From Selenomonadales bacterium (GTDB taxonomy: Bacteria > Bacillota > Negativicutes > Selenomonadales > Selenomonadaceae): DNA of 64,000 nt. The DNA lies in NCBI GenBank assembly GCA_900769615.1, contig CAAGHH010000020.1, positions 3,974-67,973 on the forward strand. The letters are read 5' to 3'. The notes under the pieces are model-generated. The model was not told the DNA's origin. It saw nothing but the letters and a program-made list of their open reading frames with translations, and ran no database searches. Made by a program: the position numbers and the translations under genes. Below, piece by piece: positions 33,157-42,638 of the stretch (positions are counted from its first letter, which is position 1; each line of letters begins with the position of its first letter).

Positions 33157-34179
33157 ATGTTTGGTATGTCAATGGATATTGGTATTGATTTGGGTACAGC
33201 CAATGTGCTTGTTTATGTAAAAGGCAAGGGAATAGTGTTAAGAGAGCCGTCGGTAGTTGCGGTTGACCGTGATACAAACAGGGTTTTGGCGATAGGTGAG
33301 GAGGCTCGGCAGATGATCGGGCGTACGCCTGGCAATATTGTTGCTATTCGTCCGCTTAGGGAGGGAGTCATTGCCGATTATGATATTACGGAAAGTATGC
33401 TTCGTCATTTCATTGAAAAAGTAGTCGGTCACAGCTTTGTATTTCGTCCGCGCATTATGATCTGTATACCGTCAGGGGTTACGATGGTTGAGCAGCGGGC
33501 AGTGCAGGAAGCGGCTGAGCAGGCTGGTGCCCGTCATACGCAGCTTATTGAGGAACCGCTGGCCGCTGCTTTGGGCGCTGGACTTGATATCGTCGAGCCA
33601 CGTGGGTCGATGGTAGTTGATATTGGTGGCGGCACGACGGATATCGCAGTTATATCGCTGGGTGGTATCGTCAATAGTTCATCGCTGCGCATAGCTGGTG
33701 ACAAATTCGATGAAGATATCATCGCTTATGTAAAGCGCGAGTTTAACATGATGATCGGTGAGCGTACGGCAGAAGATATTAAAGTTCGTGTTGGAGCAGC
33801 TTTTGCTGCTGCCCGCAGTGAAGAAATGGATATTCGCGGCAGGGATTTACTTTCAGGACTGCCGAAAAATGTTCAGATTACGACAGCTCAGGCAGCTGAG
33901 GCTATTAATCAGTCAGTTACCCGTATTGTTGAGCAGGTCAAAAAGGTGCTTGAGGATACACCACCGGAGCTTTCAGCTGATATAATGGATAGCGGTATTA
34001 TTCTTACTGGTGGCGGTGCAATGCTTTATGGTCTGGATGAGCTTATTCGGCGGGAAACGGATATTCCAACCGCTTTGGCTGATGATCCGCTGTCGTGTGT
34101 GGCTCTTGGCTGTGGCAAGGCTTTGGATACTTTTTCCAAATTTAACGGCAAGGCAATGAATCTTAAAACTGGCAAATAA
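33157..34179 (+). CDS. mbl: MreB/Mbl-family cell-shape actin
   Basis: This 340-residue bacterial actin has phosphate-1 motif DIGIDLGTANVLVYVKGKG, the connecting IEEPLAAALGAG, phosphate-2 VVDIGGGTTDIAVISLGG and adenosine motif GIILTGGGAMLYGLDELI. It polymerises under the membrane and guides cell-wall synthesis. The position directly before flgF and flgG mirrors mbl-flhO-flhP of Bacillus, so Mbl is the better name than MreB. Its terminator-like hairpin separates it from the flagellar genes. Confidence 0.93.
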   Translation: MFGMSMDIGIDLGTANVLVYVKGKGIVLREPSVVAVDRDTNRVLAIGEEARQMIGRTPGNIVAIRPLREGVIADYDITESMLRHFIEKVVGHSFVFRPRIMICIPSGVTMVEQRAVQEAAEQAGARHTQLIEEPLAAALGAGLDIVEPRGSMVVDIGGGTTDIAVISLGGIVNSSSLRIAGDKFDEDIIAYVKREFNMMIGERTAEDIKVRVGAAFAAARSEEMDIRGRDLLSGLPKNVQITTAQAAEAINQSVTRIVEQVKKVLEDTPPELSADIMDSGIILTGGGAMLYGLDELIRRETDIPTALADDPLSCVALGCGKALDTFSKFNGKAMNLKTGK

Positions 34180-34194
34180 ATGAAAAGTTGCAGT

Positions 34195-34226
34195 AAAAAG
34201 CGAAACTTAAAGGAGTTTCGCTTTTT
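34195..34226 (+). terminator. Terminator between mbl and flgF
   Basis: AAAAAGCGAAACT/AGTTTCGCTTTTT hairpin. Confidence 0.8.
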
Positions 34227-34304
34227 ATCACGAATAAGAAAAATAGGGCGCCTATGGCAAGTATGGCGCAGGCAAAGATGACCGTTTCAGAGGAGTGAAT
34301 ATAG

Positions 34305-35108
34305 ATGTGGCGTGGACTTTATACGGCTGGTGCTGGTATGATTACCGAAACCAAGCGTACCGATACGATAGCGAACAATCTAGCTAATGCCAATACTACC
34401 GGTTATAAACGTGATGACGCAATCAATCGGGAATTTGCGCCGATGCTGATTCGTCGTATTGATGACAGTAAAATGCAGAATGACGTTACTTCGTTTAAGG
34501 GGTTTAGTGTAGGCGGCAATGCGCCGGTAGTGGGGACGCTAGGCTTAGGTTCCTATATTGACGAAATCGCAACTGATCATACGCAGGGCGGTTTTCAGAC
34601 GACGGGCAATCCCTTTGATTTGGCAATTGCCGGCGATGGTTATTTTGCGATACAGACGCCAGCTGGGGTGCGCTATACTAGGGATGGCAATTTTTACAAA
34701 TCAGCTGCAGGTCAGTTGCAGACGGTAAATGGACAGGCAGTTTTGGATAATCAGGGGCGGCCAATTACGATTCCGGCAGGAGCCACGCAGATTGCTATTG
34801 GGGCTAAGGGTGAAGTCTTGGCGGATAACCAGCAGATAGCAACGTTGCAGTTTGTCGGGTTTGGACCTGATCGTCGGGCGCTGTTAAAAGAGGGTAATAA
34901 TCTGTATTATCCGCAGGCAGGGGCACAGGCAGTACCGGCAACGGGAGAGATTCAGCAGGGAATGCTAGAAAATTCTAATACCAATGTAGTATCAGAAATG
35001 GTAAATCTCATAAATAATTATCGTATATATGAAGCTGGTTCGAAGGCTGTTACAACGCAGGATTCACTGTTAGATAAGTCGGTTAATGAAGTCGGTCGGC
35101 TTAGCTGA
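34305..35108 (+). CDS. flgF: Flagellar proximal-rod-type protein FlgF
   Basis: This 267-residue protein of the rod/hook family has the N-terminal pattern MWRGLYTAGAGMITETKRTDTIANNLANANTTGYK shortened here to family style, and a C-terminal coiled segment (VSEMVNLINNYRIYEAGSKA). It shares the FlgF/FlgG core (GDGYFAIQTPAGVRYTRDG). Assignment as FlgF rests on its divergence from the canonical FlgG that follows. The ATG follows AGAGGAG. Confidence 0.9.
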   Translation: MWRGLYTAGAGMITETKRTDTIANNLANANTTGYKRDDAINREFAPMLIRRIDDSKMQNDVTSFKGFSVGGNAPVVGTLGLGSYIDEIATDHTQGGFQTTGNPFDLAIAGDGYFAIQTPAGVRYTRDGNFYKSAAGQLQTVNGQAVLDNQGRPITIPAGATQIAIGAKGEVLADNQQIATLQFVGFGPDRRALLKEGNNLYYPQAGAQAVPATGEIQQGMLENSNTNVVSEMVNLINNYRIYEAGSKAVTTQDSLLDKSVNEVGRLS

Positions 35109-35171
35109 TAAATTAAGAAAAACAACTGATATTCGATAGATACTATAGAGTGAAAAGGGAGGAATTCCACG

Positions 35172-35963
35172 ATGATGAGAGCATTATGGTCCGCAGCTTC
35201 GGGCATGAAGGGTCAGCAGACCAATATGGATGTAATTTCCAATAATATCGCTAATGTAAATACTTATGGCGGAAAAAAGGTCAGAGCTGAATTTCAGGAT
35301 CTAGTATATCAGACATTACGTGATGCTGGTGCGCAGAGCGGTGCTGATTCGCAGTATCCGACTGGGATGCAGATTGGTTTAGGTACACGGGTGGCAGCTA
35401 CGAACCGAGTTATTACCCAGGGATCGCTGCAAACAACTGATAATCCAACTGATGTTGGTATTCAGGGTGAAGGATATTTTCGGATTACAATGCCTGATGG
35501 TACCACTGCTTATACGCGCGATGGTTCCTTTAAGCTTGATTCTAATCGTCGCTTGGTAACAACTGATGGTTATCCGTTGGCTGATGGCATTACTTTTGAT
35601 CAGAATGCGCCGAATGATTCCATTGTTATTGCGGCTGATGGCACGGTTTCTGATACTCCGGCTGGTGGTACCCAGCAGGTGGTCGGCAATATTACTTTGG
35701 CCAGATTTATAAATCCGGCTGGTCTTACGGCTATTGGCAAGAATTTATTTGTAGAGTCGGAAGCTTCGGGAGCGGCCATTGAGGGTAATCCTGGAGAAGA
35801 TGGCAATGGCACCTTGACCCAAAATACGCTGGAAATGAGCAACGTTCAGATTGTTGAGGAAATGGTCAATATGATTATTTCGCAGCGGGCGTATGAATCA
35901 AATTCCAAAGCGATAACGACATCAGATTCAATGCTTGAAATCGCTAATGGTCTCAAGCGTTGA
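35172..35963 (+). CDS. flgG: Flagellar distal-rod protein FlgG
   Basis: This 263-residue protein starts MMRALWSAASGMKGQQTN, contains NNIANVNTYGGKKVRAEF, the FlgG-specific LVYQTLRDAG extension and GEGYFRITMPDG, and ends with the C-terminal helix VEEMVNMIISQRAYESNSKA. It forms the straight distal rod that crosses the P- and L-rings. The start follows GGGAGGAA. Its stop overlaps the ATG of flgA. Confidence 0.95.
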   Translation: MMRALWSAASGMKGQQTNMDVISNNIANVNTYGGKKVRAEFQDLVYQTLRDAGAQSGADSQYPTGMQIGLGTRVAATNRVITQGSLQTTDNPTDVGIQGEGYFRITMPDGTTAYTRDGSFKLDSNRRLVTTDGYPLADGITFDQNAPNDSIVIAADGTVSDTPAGGTQQVVGNITLARFINPAGLTAIGKNLFVESEASGAAIEGNPGEDGNGTLTQNTLEMSNVQIVEEMVNMIISQRAYESNSKAITTSDSMLEIANGLKR

Positions 35964-36721
35964 TGACAGCTAAGAGATTATTTTCAGCCATTCTATGTGT
36001 TTTGTGGAGTGGCTTGTTCTGTCTTTTTCCAGCAACAGCAGCTGCTTATGGCGGTGGTACGCAAAGCGAGCGTTATCCGCAGCAATTGACAAGTGAGCAG
36101 TTCGCTGAGTACGCGACTGCTAAGCTGACTAATGAATTAAAACAGCAGGAAACAAGGCGGACGGAGGTTGTGCTTATAAGAGCACCCCAGCCGATGCGGC
36201 TGCCGGCTGGCAATGTTATTTGCGAAGTGCACTTACCTGAAAAAATTGATTATGTCCGTACGGTGCCGGTGCAGCTGCGGGTTTTTGTGAATGGCAAGTT
36301 TTTTCGGCAAGCAGTAGGCTATTATAAGGTCAAGGTTTACACCAAGGCTTTAGTAGCAGCACGGGATTTGCCGATAGATAAAGTGCTGACGGCAAGTGAT
36401 GTGATTGTAAAAGAATGTTTAGTTACCAATGCCACTAGCAAATATTTAGCGGATTTTAATGAGCTGCAAGGAAAGGTGCCAGCGAGAGTTATTCGCACAG
36501 GTACGCTTATTGACAGCAGTATGCTGCAAAGTCCGGCGGTTATAGAAAGCGGTGCGCCTATAACCTTGATTGCCCAATACAACGGTGTGGAAGTAAAAAC
36601 TGATGGCGTTGCTATGGGGCGGGGAAGAATCGGCGCGATAATAAAAGTACGCAATGCTAAATCAGGCAAATTATTGCGAGGACGCGTAATAGATGAAGCT
36701 ACGGTAGCTATACTTAGTTAA
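35963..36721 (+). CDS. flgA: Flagellar P-ring assembly chaperone FlgA
   Basis: This 252-residue secreted protein has a signal peptide ending near PATAAA, an N-terminal domain and a C-terminal SAF domain (about 125-250: ARDLPIDKVLTASDVIV, GQ-like turns and GAIIKVRNAKSGKLLRGRV). FlgA helps FlgI assemble the P-ring in the periplasm. The ATG at 35963 overlaps the flgG stop by one base (TGATG); a TTG 3 nt earlier is possible. Its presence implies a diderm envelope. Confidence 0.92.
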   Translation: MTAKRLFSAILCVLWSGLFCLFPATAAAYGGGTQSERYPQQLTSEQFAEYATAKLTNELKQQETRRTEVVLIRAPQPMRLPAGNVICEVHLPEKIDYVRTVPVQLRVFVNGKFFRQAVGYYKVKVYTKALVAARDLPIDKVLTASDVIVKECLVTNATSKYLADFNELQGKVPARVIRTGTLIDSSMLQSPAVIESGAPITLIAQYNGVEVKTDGVAMGRGRIGAIIKVRNAKSGKLLRGRVIDEATVAILS

Positions 36722-36736
36722 AGGCAAGGTGGCATA

Positions 36737-37345
36737 ATGAAAAAGAAAAAAAGCATAAAAACAATGACCGCAGTTATGGCACTTTCCCTGGCCGTAACTT
36801 TTCAATTGGTACCGGCTTCGGCGATGGCACAGTCGCTATGGTCGGAAAATGGTTATTACCATAGTATTTTTGCCGATCGCAAGGCTTGTCAGGTAGGCGA
36901 TATTTTGACGATAGTTATTAGTGAATCAACGACTACTTCGGCGTCAAAATCGAGTTCAAATAAGAAAAGCGGTAGTACATCGTTAAGTGCTGGGGTAGGT
37001 ATTTTTGATTTTTTGAAGGCGGCCTCAGCTAGTGGTTCTGATTCATTTAGTGCTAAAGGCGCAGCTGCTGATACCAATACCGTGCGGGGAAATGTTACGG
37101 TTACGGTGGTCGATGTTCAGCCTAATGGCAATATGACTATTGAAGGAACTCAGTCCATTTGGCAAAATCGTGATGAGCATAAGATAACCTTTAGAGGAGT
37201 ATGCAGACAGGACGATGTGTTAGCCAACAATACCATTCCATCGACAAAGATTGCTGATGCTACGGTTAAATTTGATGGCAAGGGCCCATTAAATGCTAAG
37301 CAGCGGCAGGGAATATTGACCCAAGTATTTAATTTCCTGTTCTAA
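36737..37345 (+). CDS. flgH: Flagellar L-ring protein FlgH
   Basis: This 202-residue protein contains the FlgH core: FADRKACQVGDILTIVISESTTTS, NTVRGNVTVTVVDVQPNGNM and the C-terminal QGILTQVFNFLF. It forms the outer-membrane L-ring bushing around the rod. An ordinary signal peptide (ending near PASAMA) replaces the lipoprotein signal of the proteobacterial protein, and no lipobox cysteine is present. It lies between flgA and flgI in one operon. Confidence 0.93.
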   Translation: MKKKKSIKTMTAVMALSLAVTFQLVPASAMAQSLWSENGYYHSIFADRKACQVGDILTIVISESTTTSASKSSSNKKSGSTSLSAGVGIFDFLKAASASGSDSFSAKGAAADTNTVRGNVTVTVVDVQPNGNMTIEGTQSIWQNRDEHKITFRGVCRQDDVLANNTIPSTKIADATVKFDGKGPLNAKQRQGILTQVFNFLF

Positions 37346-37361
37346 GGCAGTGGAGGATGTT

Positions 37362-38477
37362 ATGAAAAAACTTATCGCATTTATGCTGGCATTAGCCTTA
37401 GTGGCAGGTATAAGCCAGGAAACAGCATTTGCGGAAAGTGCTGTGACTAGAATAAAGGACATAGCAAAGGTTCAAGGAGTTCGCTCCAATCAGCTTATGG
37501 GCTACGGCTTGGTGGTAGGTCTAAATGGTACAGGTGATTCAAGTAATAAATCGCTTGAAACTATTCAGTCAGTAGTTAATATGTTAAAAAGCTATGGGGT
37601 AGTGGTAAGTCAAAGTTCGCTAAAATCGGATAATGTGGCTGCGGTTATGGTAACTGCAACTTTGCCGCCATTTGTCCGTGAAGGTGATAACATTGATGTA
37701 ACGGTATCGTCTATTGGTGACGCGGACAGTATTCAGGGCGGTACGCTTTTGCAGACACCGTTAAGAGCGGCTAATGGCACGGTATATGCGGTAGCACAGG
37801 GAGCAGTTTCTACTGGCGGTTTCATGGTTGGCCGTGGTGGCAGCAATTCGACGAAAAACTTCCCAACGGTAGGGACAACGCCTAATGGAGCTATTGTTGA
37901 AAGAACAGTAGAGGATGAAATCGGTGCTGATGGCCGGATTTCGCTTTCCTTGGCACAACCGGATTTTACGACGGCCTCGCGTATCGTCAATGCAGTAAAC
38001 TCGCAATATGGTGCCATTGCTAGAGCTGCTAATCCTGGCCGCATCGACATAAGTGTACCAGCGTATTATCGGGATAATGTAGTAGGTTTTGTTTCATCAA
38101 TTGAAGATTTATCAGTAATGCCTGATAATGTAGCCAAGATTATTGTTAATGAGCGTACCGGAACTATCGTTATGGGCGGTGATGTTTCCGTTGATGAGAT
38201 TGCGATAACTCAAGGCGGACTGTCGATAAAGGTACAGCATAATAACAAGGCTAGTCAGCCGAGCCCATTTAGTTATGGAACGACGATTGAGACTCGCAAT
38301 ACTAATGTTAAAGTAAAAGAAGATAAAGCCAGCACGATTATTTTGCCGGCTACGGCGAATATAAGCGATGTAGTTGGAGCTTTGAATGCGGTTGGCGCAA
38401 CGCCCCGTGATACGATTTCAATATTGCAGGCCATGAAGGCATCAGGCGCCCTTCATGCAGAATTGCAAATTATTTAA
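37362..38477 (+). CDS. flgI: Flagellar P-ring protein FlgI
   Basis: This 371-residue protein with signal peptide MKKLIAFMLALALVAG matches FlgI throughout: IKDIAKVQGVRSNQLMGYGLVVGLNGTGD, DVTVSSIGDADSIQGGTLLQTPL, and NERTGTIVMGGDVSVDEIAITQGGL (written here in parts of the conserved core). It builds the peptidoglycan-level P-ring. The ATG at 37362 has GGAGG 5 nt upstream; the earlier in-frame GTG (37350) overlaps that site. Confidence 0.95.
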   Translation: MKKLIAFMLALALVAGISQETAFAESAVTRIKDIAKVQGVRSNQLMGYGLVVGLNGTGDSSNKSLETIQSVVNMLKSYGVVVSQSSLKSDNVAAVMVTATLPPFVREGDNIDVTVSSIGDADSIQGGTLLQTPLRAANGTVYAVAQGAVSTGGFMVGRGGSNSTKNFPTVGTTPNGAIVERTVEDEIGADGRISLSLAQPDFTTASRIVNAVNSQYGAIARAANPGRIDISVPAYYRDNVVGFVSSIEDLSVMPDNVAKIIVNERTGTIVMGGDVSVDEIAITQGGLSIKVQHNNKASQPSPFSYGTTIETRNTNVKVKEDKASTIILPATANISDVVGALNAVGATPRDTISILQAMKASGALHAELQII

Positions 38478-38491
38478 GAGGGGGTATAGTT

Positions 38492-38863
38492 TTGCAGATA
38501 ACACCACCAATTAATTTGCCGGACAAAAGTCAAATGCTGGCTGATTCAGCGATGCTGGCAAAAAAAGATAAAGAGCTTAAGGAAGCCTGCAAGGGCTTTG
38601 AAGCAATGTTTCTCTCGATGATGTATAAGGAAATGCGGGCAACCGTTCCTGAAAACACCTTGTTTGGTAAATCAAACGGTGAAAAAATATTTGAAGATAT
38701 GCGTGATACTGAACTGATGAAAAATGTTGCTGAAGCTGGTGGTGTCGGTCTAAGTGACATGCTTTATCGGCAGCTTTCACCGCAGGTAAAGGCTAGAGAG
38801 CAGGCAAGTGAGCAGGGGGCTCTCATGGCCAAGGAAGCAGCAGCTAAGATTTCGCATAAATAA
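38492..38863 (+). CDS. flgJ: Rod-binding protein FlgJ (N-terminal domain only)
   Basis: This 123-residue protein has the rod-binding domain of FlgJ: CKGFEAMFLSMMYKEMRATV, KIFEDMRDTELMKNVAEAGG and LSDMLYRQL. The muramidase/glucosaminidase domain of gamma- and beta-proteobacterial FlgJ is absent, so another enzyme must open the wall for the rod. The start is TTG at 38492 with GAGGGGG 7 nt upstream. It is the last flagellar gene, followed by a terminator. Confidence 0.92.
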   Translation: MQITPPINLPDKSQMLADSAMLAKKDKELKEACKGFEAMFLSMMYKEMRATVPENTLFGKSNGEKIFEDMRDTELMKNVAEAGGVGLSDMLYRQLSPQVKAREQASEQGALMAKEAAAKISHK

Positions 38864-38876
38864 AGACTGCTTAAGG

Positions 38877-38908
38877 AAAAAGCCTTTTCATAGGAGAAGG
38901 CTTTTTCT
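38877..38908 (+). terminator. Terminator of the flagellar operon
   Basis: AAAAAGCCTT/AAGGCTTTTT hairpin following flgJ. Confidence 0.75.
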
Positions 38909-38941
38909 TGATATATTGATGTTTTTATGGAGATGTTATTG

Positions 38942-40423
38942 TTGAACAGGTTTTATCGGAAAGTCATATTAATATTAGGTATCGTTTGGTGCTGTGTGCC
39001 GGTGTGGACATTAGCAGCAAGTTTAAATAATGTCCGCTATCATAGTGGCAGTGAACATGACAGGCTAGTGTTTGACTGGTCAGAAATGCCTTTATATAAT
39101 GTGCAGGTAGCAAATAATGGTCAAAAGCTGGTATTTGATTTTGCGGAGGCAACGGGCAAAAAAATAGCGGCAGGCTATAAAAGTTCACGGCTTGCTTCAG
39201 TAGAGTATAAACAAAAGGGTAAACATATTTTGGTTACACTCAATTTAAAAGCCGGTATGACGTATAAAATTAATAATTTGCACGATCCGGCCAGGGTATT
39301 CATTGATATATTGCCGCGCAATGTGCAGAAAAAACCAGCAGGCAGTAAAAAAACAAGTCCTAAAACGAAGCCGATTGCTAATAGCAGTGAGAATTTAGGT
39401 AATATAACAGCTTTGAATTTTGATGGGCTTTATACAGAGCTGGCGGCGCCAGGCATTGCCAAACGAAAATATGTTTATTGGGATGATGATGGTCAGGTAA
39501 CAGCTTATTTTGTCGAAGCGGATAAAAATTTATATACATTAAAGCCAGTGCTGGCGCGGGGAATGGTACCGGGGCTGCAGACAACGAGTGCTATGTCAGA
39601 TGCGCATGATGCAGTGGCGGCTATCAACGCAACTTATTTTGCTGGTAATGGTGATATGATCGGCATGGTAAAAATAGCTGGGCAGATGGCAGGGACCACC
39701 TATTACCGTCGGACAGCCTTGGGACTGACCGCTGACGGCCGGCCGGTTATGGATGAAATATCTTATCAGGGGGCAGTTACGATAGGTGCGGTGACATTGC
39801 CAGTAGCAGGCATTGACTGTGAACGTGGGGCTGATAGTCTGGTATTGTATAACAAGTGGTATGGACCCCATACCCGCACTAATGAATATGGCAAGGAATA
39901 TACGGTAAGACAGGGCAAGGTAGTTGCTATTAGCACCGGTGATTCGAAAATTCCAGCTGATGGAGTAGTGGTATCGGTGCATGGTACGGCAGCAGCGGCA
40001 CTGGCTGATGTTAAAATTGGTGATAATGTGCAAATTGCTCAGGATTTAGGTTATAAATGGAATAATGTTCCTGATATTATGGGGGCAGGGCCGAGGTTAG
40101 TGCAAGCAGGTAATATAAATGTTACGGCAGCGGCTGAGGAGTTTCCCGGAGATATACGTTATGGGCGGGCTCCCCGCAGTGCGGTGGCAATTTTAAATAA
40201 TGGCAATTATCTCTTTGGGGTAGTTGATGGCCGGCAAAAAAGCAGTCATGGTCTTACGCTTACGGAATGGGCTAAGCTTTTGCAAAAATTTGGGGCGCGT
40301 GAGGCGATGAATTTAGATGGCGGCGGTTCAAGTGAACTGGTTATTGGTGGTGAAATTCAAAACTCGCCCTCAGATGGTCATGAACGCAATGTCGGCAGTG
40401 CGCTTATTATCGTAAAAAAGTAG
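38942..40423 (+). CDS. Exported AMIN-like and phosphodiester glycosidase (NAGPA) domain protein
   Basis: This is a roughly 493-residue exported protein. The signal sequence (about 1-25) is followed by an AMIN-like beta domain (about 28-125: LVFDWSEMPLYNV, ARVFIDILPR), a Lys/Pro/Ser-rich linker and a C-terminal phosphodiester glycosidase domain (about 225-490). That domain shows AAINATYFAGNGDMIG, GAGPRLVQ and AMNLDGGGSSELVIGG. It likely acts on cell-envelope sugar phosphodiesters. Start choice: GGAG at 38929-38932 supports TTG at 38939 or 38942; an ATG at 38927 has no ribosome-binding site. Confidence 0.85.
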   Translation: MNRFYRKVILILGIVWCCVPVWTLAASLNNVRYHSGSEHDRLVFDWSEMPLYNVQVANNGQKLVFDFAEATGKKIAAGYKSSRLASVEYKQKGKHILVTLNLKAGMTYKINNLHDPARVFIDILPRNVQKKPAGSKKTSPKTKPIANSSENLGNITALNFDGLYTELAAPGIAKRKYVYWDDDGQVTAYFVEADKNLYTLKPVLARGMVPGLQTTSAMSDAHDAVAAINATYFAGNGDMIGMVKIAGQMAGTTYYRRTALGLTADGRPVMDEISYQGAVTIGAVTLPVAGIDCERGADSLVLYNKWYGPHTRTNEYGKEYTVRQGKVVAISTGDSKIPADGVVVSVHGTAAAALADVKIGDNVQIAQDLGYKWNNVPDIMGAGPRLVQAGNINVTAAAEEFPGDIRYGRAPRSAVAILNNGNYLFGVVDGRQKSSHGLTLTEWAKLLQKFGAREAMNLDGGGSSELVIGGEIQNSPSDGHERNVGSALIIVKK

Positions 40424-40541
40424 AAAATAATGAGTAAATGCTAATTGCTGGGTTTTGCCCTTGGCAAAACTTGAATAATGGCGTTATAATAAACTGAAAC
40501 AGGAATATGACCTGTCATATAGCAAGAATGAGGTGAATTTT

Positions 40542-42551
40542 TTGTGTAATTATACGAAAAAACTGGTAACATTATGCATGACGGCATTGTTAACAACGTT
40601 ACCGGTGTTGCCAGCTTTGGCACTTGATCCCGTTATGCCTCATGATCAAGTAAAACCAGGCATGTTTGGTACAGCTTATACTGTGGTGGACAGTACTGGT
40701 GAAATAAAAAACTTTAATGTTGATATTGTCGGCAATATGGATAATGGCAAGGGCAGTCAGCCAATGATTATGGCTAAAGCGTCAGGACCCGTTATTCAGG
40801 AAGCTGGTGGTATCCTGCAAGGGATGAGTGGCAGCCCAGTATATGTCAACGGATATTTGGTTGGTGCGGTAGCAGCGGGCATAAAAGAAATGACACCGTA
40901 TACATTTTTTATTACGCCAATTGATGAGATGTTGCCACTCTGGAAAATGCCGGATCGCAAGAATATAACTAGACTGCGTACGATTGATTTAAAAAAAGCA
41001 GCTGCTGACAAGGCCAAACAAAAAGCTGAACAAGAAAAAAAGGAAGCTGAACCAGCGAAAGCTGATAATGCTGGTAAAATTTCGGGTGAAGAACTAGTAG
41101 CAAGAGCCCGCAAGGCAGCAGCCGAAGCGGCAAATGCCGAAACTAATGCTGGTGATGCAGCAGCAAAAAGTGATTCGCAAGCTATGGATACGGCTGTCAC
41201 TGAAAGTGACGCTGAAGCTAAGCCTGAGATAACAGCTGAGCCCAAAAATGTCATGTATGTAGGAGGCTTTAATCAGGCTGGCTTAAATTTCTTGCGTCAG
41301 CAGCTTGATCCTAAAGGGCAATATAGTTTTATGCCAATGGGAAATGCTGGCAGCGCGTCAAACTTAAAGACGGATTATAATGCAACGCTGAAACCGGGCG
41401 CGGCGGTAGGCGTAGCAGTGGCTTATGGTGATTTTGCTGTTGGAGCAACCGGAACAGTTACGGCTGTTGATGGTAAAAACGTATTGGCTTTTGGGCATCC
41501 ATTTTTGCATCGTGGCAACGTTAACTACTTTATGACAGATGCAACGGTAGTAGGTACGATAAGTGGTCAGAGCAATGGTATGAAGATAGCCAATATCGGC
41601 AATATCATTGGTCGGGTGAATCAGGACCGGGCTACGGGAATTGCTGGCAAATTAGGAGTGTTCCCTTCAGTGGTGCCAATTAAGGTAGCTGTCAAGGATA
41701 ATTCGCTGGCAAAAGAGAAAAGCTTTGGTGCCAGCATTGCTTATGATGAGGATTTTTTAGCGCAGCTTAGTGGCGGTATAGCGTATGCTGCGCTTAGCAA
41801 GACAGCTGATGATTTGAGTGGCAGTACGGCTAAGGTTGATTTTAAAATCAGAACCAATGCGGTAAAAGATGGTATAGTCAGCCGCAGTAACATGTTTTAT
41901 AACAAAGCGGATGTCGGGCAGATAGCGATGACTGAGCTCATGCAGGCTATGGATATTATTTGTCAAAATGGCGAGCAGGAATCAGACATAATAGATGTTA
42001 ATGTCAATGTAACGGTTGATAGTGATCGCAAGACAGCTGTGATTATTTCAGCAGTGCCGGACAAAAAGAAAGTAAAACCAGGTGATACGGTAAAATTTAC
42101 TACGACGATAAAACCGTATCGTAAATCGAAAGAAACGGTAGTAATACCGTTTAAGGTTCCGCTTACGCAGCCAGCTGGCGTGATGAATGTCGATGTTCGT
42201 GGAGGCGGGTTAGTGCCGGTAACGGCGTTGATGGTCTTGCAGCAAAGCGGGATTGACATTAATAGTGAAAATGAAACGAAACAAACTACTACGGCGGATA
42301 AATTGAAAAAATTACAGGAAAATGGGCGCAATAATGAAATAATTATTACGCCGGGGGTGCAGCAGCCGCTTTCGCCCCAGCAACAGCAAAAAATATTGCA
42401 GGAAGCTTTAAGTAAAAAACAAGCCGCAGGGCATAAGGCAAATCTTTTGGATAGTGCTAAAAAAGATTTGAAGGCCGGCGAAACTAAATATGAAACTAAT
42501 TATATAATCGAAAATGTTATTCATACCAGCTTGCAGATTGAGAGAAAGTAA
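40542..42551 (+). CDS. SpoIVB-like S55 peptidase domain protein
   Basis: This is a roughly 669-residue exported protein. The signal peptide ends near LPALA. An S55 peptidase-like N-terminal region follows, with the serine in GMSGSPVYVNG (Ser98) and the nearby AGIKEMTPYTFFITPIDEM. A long Ala/Lys/Glu-rich, coiled-coil-prone linker comes next (about 145-230), then the GHPFLHRGNVNYFMT region and a beta-rich C-terminal half. In Bacillus, SpoIVB cleaves SpoIVFA; here no sporulation genes are adjacent and a role in envelope proteolysis is more likely. TTG at 40542 follows AGGTG; GTG at 40533 is an alternative. Confidence 0.82.
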   Translation: MCNYTKKLVTLCMTALLTTLPVLPALALDPVMPHDQVKPGMFGTAYTVVDSTGEIKNFNVDIVGNMDNGKGSQPMIMAKASGPVIQEAGGILQGMSGSPVYVNGYLVGAVAAGIKEMTPYTFFITPIDEMLPLWKMPDRKNITRLRTIDLKKAAADKAKQKAEQEKKEAEPAKADNAGKISGEELVARARKAAAEAANAETNAGDAAAKSDSQAMDTAVTESDAEAKPEITAEPKNVMYVGGFNQAGLNFLRQQLDPKGQYSFMPMGNAGSASNLKTDYNATLKPGAAVGVAVAYGDFAVGATGTVTAVDGKNVLAFGHPFLHRGNVNYFMTDATVVGTISGQSNGMKIANIGNIIGRVNQDRATGIAGKLGVFPSVVPIKVAVKDNSLAKEKSFGASIAYDEDFLAQLSGGIAYAALSKTADDLSGSTAKVDFKIRTNAVKDGIVSRSNMFYNKADVGQIAMTELMQAMDIICQNGEQESDIIDVNVNVTVDSDRKTAVIISAVPDKKKVKPGDTVKFTTTIKPYRKSKETVVIPFKVPLTQPAGVMNVDVRGGGLVPVTALMVLQQSGIDINSENETKQTTTADKLKKLQENGRNNEIIITPGVQQPLSPQQQQKILQEALSKKQAAGHKANLLDSAKKDLKAGETKYETNYIIENVIHTSLQIERK

Positions 42552-42638
42552 CGCAATGCTATTGTCATAGCTGGCTGATAATGGTAAACTAATGGTTGAT
42601 GTCTTAAAGGACGCGGCTATAGGAGGAAAACGAACTTA

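Noticed and set aside
33157..34179. Calling the actin homologue mreB
   Set aside because: No mreC/mreD follow; the flgF-flgG neighbours match the mbl locus of Bacillus.
40796..41254. A 152-codon minus-strand open frame rich in Ala and Ser
   Set aside because: It is the reverse of the Ala/Lys/Glu-rich linker in the S55-domain protein gene.
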